Source: a virus. Taken from it: DNA of 64,000 nucleotides. The notes below the pieces were generated by a model. It saw only the letters and a list, made by a program, of their open reading frames with translations, had not been told where the DNA came from and ran no database searches. Positions 58,755 through 64,000 of this stretch are shown one piece after another; position 1 is the stretch's first letter, and every line of letters starts with the position of its first letter. Location: the IMG/VR virus record IMGVR_UViG_3300046471_000128, positions 1 to 64,000 of that record. One strand, written 5' to 3'. The position numbers and the translations under genes are program-made.

Positions 58755-60041
58755 TCAAATGGATACGCCTGCAATCGTTACTTCGCGCACCGGGAACATG
58801 TATTGGATCGGGTAGCCGAGCGCATCGCCCATGTGATCCACGCCCATGCTCTTGTCGACCTCGCGGCCGCCCTCCTCATAAATCGTCTGTTCGAGCGCGC
58901 GGATCACCTCCTTGCACGGCTTGTTGACCTTCAGCTTGATCTTGCCGTCGGCCGCGCGCAGCATGCGGTTCACCGCGTTCACCCGGTCAGCCACTGGCGG
59001 GTGCTTCTTGTGATAGACGATGTGCTTGAAGCCCTTTTCCTTGAAGATGTCCAGGTCCGACTCGCCGCGTGCGTGCTGGCGATAGCCGCCGGCCGGGTCA
59101 GGGAAGATCGTCGTGCGCTTCATGAGCTTCCAGTAGAGGCGCTCGAGCTCGTTGCTGACCTCCTCGGTGTTCGAGGACTTGAGCGACAGCTCGTGCACCA
59201 CCCACACCTCGCCGTTTTCCTGCGGCTGCAAGATGCAGGAGCTCATCGGGTCGATGTTAAAGTCCTGCCCCACCCAGATCGGCAGGGCCGGATTGAACGG
59301 GAAGTCGCCAACGTGCGTCTTCCGGTCGAACGGGTAATAGACCCGGCCGCTCATCGTCTCGAACGAAGCCTCAAATTCCTGCTTGAACGACTTCTCGTCC
59401 ATGTCGGCGCGCGCAGCCTCGATTTCAGAGGCCGGGATGAACGGCGACGTGATGGTCGGGAACTGCCAGCTCTTCCAGCGGCCGAGGATCTGGTTCTTCG
59501 GGTCCTGCCCGAGCGCATACAGGTCGTAGAGGAAGTTGTAGGACTTCGGCGTGCCGATGAAGAGAGCGTGGCCGCCGGTTGACGCGAGCGTCGGGCGCAG
59601 CACCTTCTTCCAGGCTTCCGGGTTGATGTCCTGCACCTCGTCCATGACGAGAAAGTGCACGCCCACGCCGCGCAGCGAGTCAGGGTTGTCCGCGCCCTTC
59701 AGTTCGATCCGGGTGCCGTTGACCAGGATGATCGTGAGGGTCGTCTCGTTGACCTTTCGAATCCAGCGCTTTGGGATCGACGCGAGCAGGTCCGGCCACA
59801 TGATCTGCTTTGCCATCCGGTAAGACGGCGCCACATACCACACGAGGCGCTTGGGCACTTTCGCGTATTTGATGAGCGAGACTTTGGCGAGGACCGTTTT
59901 GCCCCAGCGTCGCCCCGCCACGACCACGCGAAAGCGGTGCGGCGAGCGAAACACCTCCATCTGCTTCGGATGGAGGAAAATCGTCTGCAACTCACTCGCG
60001 ATCGCCGAGATGGTCGGCAGTCCGGGCTCACGCAGGCGCAT
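58755..60041 (-). CDS. terL: terminase large subunit
   Basis: 428 aa from ATG 60041 behind GAGGACG, a 14-nt overlap with terS. ATPase Walker A AGRRWGKT near residue 42 and Walker B HFLVMDEVQD. RNase H-type nuclease aspartates in VGQDFNIDP, FPDPAGG and DHMGDALGYPI. Packages DNA into the procapsid and cuts it. The enzyme type alone does not show whether packaging is cos or pac. Confidence 0.9.
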   Translation of the reverse strand: MRLREPGLPTISAIASELQTIFLHPKQMEVFRSPHRFRVVVAGRRWGKTVLAKVSLIKYAKVPKRLVWYVAPSYRMAKQIMWPDLLASIPKRWIRKVNETTLTIILVNGTRIELKGADNPDSLRGVGVHFLVMDEVQDINPEAWKKVLRPTLASTGGHALFIGTPKSYNFLYDLYALGQDPKNQILGRWKSWQFPTITSPFIPASEIEAARADMDEKSFKQEFEASFETMSGRVYYPFDRKTHVGDFPFNPALPIWVGQDFNIDPMSSCILQPQENGEVWVVHELSLKSSNTEEVSNELERLYWKLMKRTTIFPDPAGGYRQHARGESDLDIFKEKGFKHIVYHKKHPPVADRVNAVNRMLRAADGKIKLKVNKPCKEVIRALEQTIYEEGGREVDKSMGVDHMGDALGYPIQYMFPVREVTIAGVSI

Positions 60042-60696
60042 CGTCGTCCTCGTCGTCGAGGCTGCCCTCACCCGGGCCCGGCAGCGCCGCCATCACCTCC
60101 GCGTCGCCCATGTCGAGGCCGGAGTCTTCCTGACGCTGCTGCATCTCGAGGATCTGGTCCGCGGTCATCTCCTGGATGCCCAGCTCCGGAAGCTCGTCTT
60201 CGTCGTTCTTCTCGCCGTCGGCGATGCCCAGCAGGATGAAGCGCTCCTCGCGCAGCGTGGAGAGCGCCTCGGCCGCGAGCTTGAGCGTCTTGATCTCGTT
60301 CTGGACGGTGGCGAACGGGCGCTTGGTCTGCTGCGCCTCGAGCAACTGCTTCTGGATCAGCCCCGCGATCACCTTCGCCGCGTTGTAATGCGACTCCTTC
60401 GTCTCGCGAATCCGCCCGGCAATCACGCCCGCGTCGCCCGTGAGTTGCTGGTGCACCTGCTGTTGAACCGCGGCATGCACTTGGGCGCGTTTAGAGCCCT
60501 TCTCAGCGCCCGCCTTCGCGAACATGAAGCTCAGCGCGCGCGGGGTGCGGTGGAAGCGCTTGGAGAGGTCGTCAAGCGTCACCTCGCCCGATTCCCAGAG
60601 CGCGATGATCTCCGCCTTCTGCTTCTCGGTGAGCGACTTGCTGCCGACCGTGCGACCCCCGCCTTTCTTCGGGGGCGTCTTCGTCTGTTCCGTCAC
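60028..60696 (-). CDS. terS: terminase small subunit
   Basis: 222 aa starting with GTG at 60696. Helix-turn-helix near residues 15-50 (TEKQKAEIIALWESGEVTLDDLSKRFHRTPRALSFMF) as in DNA-recognition subunits. Long helices and an acidic C-terminus (DDEDDDAPA). A terminator-like hairpin ends about 15 nt before the GTG. Confidence 0.8.
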   Translation of the reverse strand: MTEQTKTPPKKGGGRTVGSKSLTEKQKAEIIALWESGEVTLDDLSKRFHRTPRALSFMFAKAGAEKGSKRAQVHAAVQQQVHQQLTGDAGVIAGRIRETKESHYNAAKVIAGLIQKQLLEAQQTKRPFATVQNEIKTLKLAAEALSTLREERFILLGIADGEKNDEDELPELGIQEMTADQILEMQQRQEDSGLDMGDAEVMAALPGPGEGSLDDEDDDAPA

Positions 60697-60710
60697 GATT
60701 CGATTCCCGC

Positions 60711-60743
60711 AAAAAAAATGGGGCAGCCGTGTCGGTCTGCCCC
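60711..60743 (-). terminator. terminator-like hairpin in the terS leader
   Basis: Minus strand GGGGCAG-accgacacgg-CTGCCCC then ATTTTTTTT. It precedes the terS start by 15 nt, so terS either depends on read-through or uses a promoter overlapping the hairpin. Confidence 0.7.
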
Positions 60744-60793
60744 TTGGAGGTGTTGCTTGAGGAGCAAACTATAACCCGGCCGCAGCCTTGTGT

Positions 60794-60813
60794 AAATAAC
60801 CCATAACTTATTT
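60794..60813 (-). promoter_or_regulatory. operator upstream of terS
   Basis: Minus strand AAATAAGTTATGGGTTATTT: AAGT-N8-ATTT, related to the main class. Confidence 0.45.
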
Positions 60814-60902
60814 TGTGGGCCAGTCTTTCCCACCCGCGTCCTGCTACTCATGCTTCATCGTCCTTTTCCCGAGCCGGGGTCTACCTGACAGAAACCTTAC
60901 TT

Positions 60903-61004
60903 ACTTATCACTTTTTGGGGGTTCCCATAGTTTTTAAAATGTAATTAGTAGTTGTTTTTAAAAAAGGGGATATATATAGAGGGAACCCCCAAAAAGTGAT
61001 AAGT
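60903..61004. repeat. perfect 24-bp inverted repeat with AT-rich loop upstream of the terminase genes
   Basis: Left arm 60903-60926 begins ACTTATCAC and ends GGGGGTTCCC; right arm 60981-61004 begins GGGAACCCCC and ends GTGATAAGT. The 54-nt loop is very AT-rich. Each outer end carries an operator half-site (ACTTATC/GATAAGT). Not followed by a U-tract, so it is not a simple terminator. Confidence 0.85.
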
Positions 61005-61032
61005 GGTAAAAACTACAAAATTTGCTTACTTT

Positions 61033-61470
61033 TTAATCAAAAACGATCTCTTCGAGAGAAATCTCCGGCTCGGGAAAAGAAAGCTCCGGGAGAGAAACCA
61101 GCTGCGGCTCGGGTAAGTTATGGCTTAGTTCCTGAGCCTCGACTTCCACAGTGACCTGCGGCTCGGGAAGAATTTCGGCCGAACCCACCGCGGCTCCCGG
61201 ACCCGGTGCCGGCCGACCGGTGCCGCCGACCACGGCCCGTCCGAGATCCGTCGGCCGAACCAGACGTCGCAGGCGGCCGCGCCGGTGCTCGGCGAAGCTG
61301 CGGTCGATCAGACCGTGCCGCTCGATCGCGCGCAGGCTGAACTGCAGGCTCTCCTTGGTCGTCTTGTAGGTGAGGCGCTCAAGAAGCTGGTCGAGGTCAA
61401 CCGCGGCGCCCTCAGAGGCCCCGGCGACGACCACCTTCATGATCTCGATCTGCTTGATGGTCAGATTCAT
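61033..61470 (-). CDS. winged-helix-like DNA-binding protein, unknown target
   Basis: 145 aa from ATG 61470, which overlaps the upstream stop (ATGA). Residues ~1-75 fit a MarR-like wHTH (LTIKQIEIMKVVVAGASEG...LQFSLRAIERHGLI...LRRLVRPTDLG). The rest is a Pro/Glu-rich tail (LPEPQVTVEVEAQEL...LPELSFPEPEISLEEI). Could be a late-gene regulator acting on the control region just downstream. Confidence 0.62.
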   Translation of the reverse strand: MNLTIKQIEIMKVVVAGASEGAAVDLDQLLERLTYKTTKESLQFSLRAIERHGLIDRSFAEHRRGRLRRLVRPTDLGRAVVGGTGRPAPGPGAAVGSAEILPEPQVTVEVEAQELSHNLPEPQLVSLPELSFPEPEISLEEIVFD

Positions 61471-61688
61471 CGCGGCCGGCAGCACCAGAAGTGATCGCCC
61501 TGCTCCGAGTGCGCGAGCGCCCGGCTGACCGTCGCGTATTCGTCCGCGCTGGGCGTGCGCACCCAGATCACGAAGTCATAGGCGCGGCCGCGGGCCTGGT
61601 CGGCCTCGTCGATCGATTCCATCGTCCAGGGCGAGAGGGCGCCCTTCGTGCCCACGATAGCGAGCGTCTTGGCGGTCGTCTTGATCAT
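61467..61688 (-). CDS. small alpha/beta protein, unknown
   Basis: 73 aa, overlapping neighbours by 4 nt on both sides. KTLAIVGTKGALSPWTMES...YDFVIWVRTPSADEYATVSRALAHSEQGDHFW suggests a small Rossmann-like strand-helix-strand. No family assigned. Confidence 0.6.
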   Translation of the reverse strand: MIKTTAKTLAIVGTKGALSPWTMESIDEADQARGRAYDFVIWVRTPSADEYATVSRALAHSEQGDHFWCCRPR

Positions 61689-62674
61689 GCTGTCTCCTGA
61701 GTGGCGAGTAAGTCGAGGCGCAACGGTTCGTCGACGCCTTGGTTTTCGAAAGCGGCGAGCGGGATGCGCGCCGGCAGCGGGCGCATCGCCTGTGTGTTCG
61801 GATCCCAGTCGGGGTTGGTCCAGGCGGCATACACGGTCGCGCCGAACACGAGCTGCTGGGTCTGTTTGAGGAGATACCCGAGCTCCATCGTCTCGACGCG
61901 GCTGGTGCCGTTTAGCCGGTTGTCGCCCGACTTCTCCATCGAGCTGTTGCGGTAATAGAAGGCTCGGAGCTCCTTCAACGTGTGCTCGCGCAGGTAATCG
62001 GGCATCGCCTCGATCTCCGCCTTGATCGCCACGTAGTCGTAGGCCGGGCTCTTGAAGTGGCGCGCGAAGAACGCCAGGCCCGACTCGAACGCCGGCGCCG
62101 ACTTCGGCTTCACGAAGCGCATGCCGGCCTTGATCGAGAACGGGTTGTAGCGGCTCATCGAGCTGCGGCTCTCCACATACCGGAAGCCCATCAGCCGGTA
62201 GCCGATGTTCTTGAAGCGGTAGGCAATGCCGCCGCCCCGATACATCGTGTCGAGCACCGTGCGTGAGGACAGGATCAGGTTCTTGTTGATCCAGGCCATG
62301 CGCTGCACGTTGATGAGACGCGTGTCGCGGCCGTTCTGGTTCGGCCGCATGTGCGGGAACACCTGATTGCGCCCGGAATCGAGCGGCTTGGGCACCGTGA
62401 ACACCATCACGCCGATCGTGAGCGGCGGATTCTCGCCGTCGTCGATCACCAGGCGCACGTAGCGCGGGCCGATGCCGTTCTGGCTCGCCTTGTAGTGGAG
62501 CTCATGCAAGAGCTGCCAGTCCTCCAGCGTGCCGCGCTCGACATACATGTGCTTCACGAGCGACAGGGGGCGCGTGCCGGCCGCCGGGTCACGCCAGGCG
62601 ATGATCGGGCTGTCCGGATCGTCCGAGGCCGTGATCGGCCCGGCAAGGTTCAGGGCGGAGGCCGGCGCGTTCAT
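61685..62674 (-). CDS. GNAT-fold-like protein next to an ABC ATPase (possible Mom-like)
   Basis: 329 aa from ATG 62674. LLHELHYKASQNGIG...LTIGVMVFTVPKP...RLINVQRMAWINKNLILSSRTVLDTMYRGGGIAYRFKNIGYRLMGFRYVESRSSMSRYNPFSIKAGM has the strand-turn-Gly-rich-helix layout expected for GNAT-like acyltransferases, including Mom-type DNA base modifiers. Coupled to thioredoxin and the ABC ATPase. Assignment is by pattern and context only, and no acyl-donor motif was proved. Confidence 0.4.
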   Translation of the reverse strand: MNAPASALNLAGPITASDDPDSPIIAWRDPAAGTRPLSLVKHMYVERGTLEDWQLLHELHYKASQNGIGPRYVRLVIDDGENPPLTIGVMVFTVPKPLDSGRNQVFPHMRPNQNGRDTRLINVQRMAWINKNLILSSRTVLDTMYRGGGIAYRFKNIGYRLMGFRYVESRSSMSRYNPFSIKAGMRFVKPKSAPAFESGLAFFARHFKSPAYDYVAIKAEIEAMPDYLREHTLKELRAFYYRNSSMEKSGDNRLNGTSRVETMELGYLLKQTQQLVFGATVYAAWTNPDWDPNTQAMRPLPARIPLAAFENQGVDEPLRLDLLATQETA

Positions 62675-63000
62675 TCGAAATCCAGCCCGTCGGTGATGAC
62701 GTAGTTGGCCGCGAGCCACTCCTTGATCTGCGCCTTGGTGCGTGCCCCGACGAACTGGCTCCTGACGACGGTGTTCTGGAGCACCCGCACGTTCGGCACG
62801 TTGCGCACGCCAAGCGTCTGCAGCTCGGCTTCCGAGAAGTCGGTCACGCAAAGCTCGTGGTAGCCGAAGCCATAGTCGGCCTTGAGCGCCTGGAGCGCGG
62901 GCTTCACCACCTTGCAGGGGCCGCACCACGGCGCCGTGAAGATCACGACCTGCGGGCGGTGGGAGGAATCAACGAGTGCTGCGTCGTATTGCGGTTTCAT
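62671..63000 (-). CDS. thioredoxin-like protein
   Basis: 109 aa. Active site FTAPWCGPCKVVKP near residues 20-33, preceded by VVIF strand and followed by a cis-Pro-like VRNVPNVRVLQ segment. Could reduce a phage enzyme (e.g. nucleotide metabolism or the neighbour's disulfides), or act as a processivity factor as in T7; the polymerase here is a different family. Overlaps both neighbours. Confidence 0.85.
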   Translation of the reverse strand: MKPQYDAALVDSSHRPQVVIFTAPWCGPCKVVKPALQALKADYGFGYHELCVTDFSEAELQTLGVRNVPNVRVLQNTVVRSQFVGARTKAQIKEWLAANYVITDGLDFE

Positions 63001-63716
63001 CAGGCCATCCGTTTCAAAAGTTCAAATGCTTCGTCGCGAGTCATCGCGCGATGCCCCTCTGCCGCGTCAGCAAGCTCGCGGTGGGCTTCGATGCGTAACT
63101 TCTCCCGGTAACGCTTCTCGATGTAGAGAGACGGCTGGAGGTCTTCCACGAGGTCGAGGTGGGTCGTTGCGACGATCACCGTCGCATTGACCTTGCGGGC
63201 GGTCTTCTGCAGCGCGAACGCGATCACCTTGGCGGCGGTCCGGTCAAGCACCGCCATGAACTCGTCGGCGACCCAGACGTCGGCCTGGCTCTCGATGGCT
63301 TTGGCGAGCTTGAAGCGGTAGCGCTGGCCGTCAGAGAGCTCGCCGGGCTTACGAATGAAGAGGTAGGCGTCGTTGAGGCCGGCGATCGACAGGAGGCGAA
63401 TCGCGTCGTTGGTCGAGGTGCCGATCTGGTCGATCAGCGGCAGGTCGGGGTCGAGCGCCACCTCGTCGAGGTTGGCGACCTTCTGCCCTTCGGCAGCCAT
63501 CTGGTGCGCGAGCTCGCGCAGGAGCAGCGACTTGCCCGAGCCCGACTGGCCGGTGATGTAGACGACATCGCCCCGCACCACGTCGAGGTCGAGCTTGTCG
63601 AAGATCACGAATTCCTTGTCGTCCAGGCCCAGGCCGAACGCTTCAGCGACTTCGACGACGCGCTGGCTGCGGGCCACGCGCGTGTGGAATCGCTTGTCGA
63701 TGGTGTAGATGCTCAT
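63000..63716 (-). CDS. single-domain ABC-type ATPase (soluble)
   Basis: 238 aa. Walker A ITGQSGSGKSLLL near residue 55, Q-loop region, signature LSDGQRYRFKLAKAI, Walker B VWVADEFMAVLD and H-loop ATTHLDL. No transmembrane partner is encoded nearby, so it is probably not a transporter subunit. It is coupled to thioredoxin and the GNAT-like gene. Confidence 0.82.
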   Translation of the reverse strand: MSIYTIDKRFHTRVARSQRVVEVAEAFGLGLDDKEFVIFDKLDLDVVRGDVVYITGQSGSGKSLLLRELAHQMAAEGQKVANLDEVALDPDLPLIDQIGTSTNDAIRLLSIAGLNDAYLFIRKPGELSDGQRYRFKLAKAIESQADVWVADEFMAVLDRTAAKVIAFALQKTARKVNATVIVATTHLDLVEDLQPSLYIEKRYREKLRIEAHRELADAAEGHRAMTRDEAFELLKRMA

Positions 63717-64000
63717 GCTGGGTATGTCGGGTAGTGGCTATTGAGGCGGGAGAACCAGTCCCAGTAGCCGAGGTTGTCTTGCCAGAAGGCGCACAGGCCG
63801 TTTGCCGTGAGCGTGGTGAAGTCCTCTTCCGTGCTGGAGTTCTCCAGCCCGTAGACCCAATGGATCGCGTGCAGGCACTCGTGCAGGAAGGTGTTCGCGA
63901 GCTTCTGGGGCGTCATGCCGGGCTGCAGTCGGATGCGCTGGCCGATCGTGTTGCAGTGGCCGAACTCACGGTTGCCCTCGGCGTCGTGCTGGCTCATCAG
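63713..64000 (-). CDS. HExxH putative metalloprotein, probably clipped at the window edge
   Basis: At least 94 aa; an ATG exists 3 nt inside the edge (63997), but no ribosome-binding site is visible, so the true start may lie outside. HECLHAIHWVYG gives an HExxH zinc motif with a following helix. A Cys (FGHC) and conserved-looking IRLQPGMTPQKLANTFLHE precede it. Overlaps the ABC ATPase start by 4 nt. SprT-like or other small phage peptidases are possible. Confidence 0.6.
   Translation of the reverse strand: MMSQHDAEGNREFGHCNTIGQRIRLQPGMTPQKLANTFLHECLHAIHWVYGLENSSTEEDFTTLTANGLCAFWQDNLGYWDWFSRLNSHYPTYPA

Larger units (their letters stand above)
60697..61032. other. non-coding control region upstream of the terminase genes
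   Basis: 336 bp, no gene. From right to left: right arm of a 24-bp inverted repeat, AT-rich loop, left arm, an ATAACCCATAACTTAT operator (60794-60813) and a terminator-like hairpin (60711-60743). May contain cos/pac or an origin element. Confidence 0.6.

Noticed and set aside
1-64000. tRNA, integrase, att sites, insertion sequences
   Set aside because: None recognised on either strand by eye; absence is not proof because no tRNA or profile search could be run and the element extends outside the window.

Overview
This window looks like most of a temperate, tailed-phage genome (siphovirus with a lambda-type tail) that persists as a plasmid, i.e. a phage-plasmid. Composition is GC-rich, and gene style suggests a Burkholderia-like betaproteobacterial host; that host call is inference. 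Nearly all phage genes are on the minus strand, and genes are clipped at both window ends, so the element continues outside. No integrase, transposase, CRISPR array, rRNA or tRNA was recognised.

Layout. 1-12.6 kb (minus): replication and recombination genes. These are a RecA-like recombinase, a 5'-3' exonuclease, an ssDNA-binding-like protein, a DNA polymerase III alpha fused to a family-4-type uracil-DNA glycosylase domain, a sigma-70-region-2-like protein, and a MoxR/CobS-like AAA+ ATPase with a VWA/CobT-like partner. 12.7-18.3 kb (plus): a helix-turn-helix regulator (candidate repressor), a perfect palindrome (candidate centromere), ParA, a ribbon-helix-helix partner, an iteron origin with DnaA boxes, a Rep_3-type initiator and small accessory genes. 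18.3-19.4 kb (minus): small membrane and unknown genes. 19.5-29.1 kb (minus): second replication block with ATP-dependent DNA ligase, WGR-like protein, primase, DnaB helicase, an Hfq/Sm-like protein, PhoH and a calcineurin-like phosphoesterase. 29.1-32.5 kb: lysis genes (nested spanins, transglycosylase, holin candidates, papain-like/NlpC-like protein). 32.5-60.7 kb: tail fibre with S74 chaperone, then tail and head genes which, read in transcription order, are terS, terL, portal, scaffold, capsid, connectors, V, G/GT (-1 frameshift), H, M, L, K, I-J. 61-64 kb: an operon with an HExxH protein, ABC ATPase, thioredoxin, GNAT-like protein and a winged-helix protein.

Control. The most striking unexplained signal is a dispersed near-palindrome, core AAGT-N8-ACTT. 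It lies in the short gaps after stop codons or over start codons throughout the minus-strand genome. About half the copies overlap a TATAAT-like -10 box in the context TTACTATAAT. The pattern resembles stoperators or a phage-wide operator/promoter system. The candidate readers are the HTH protein at 12871-13344 and the sigma-like protein at 8081-8728. A second recurring pattern is terminator-like hairpins whose U-tract ends about 15 nt before the next start codon (exonuclease, 148-aa head gene, portal, terS). A 24-bp perfect inverted repeat lies upstream of the terminase genes.
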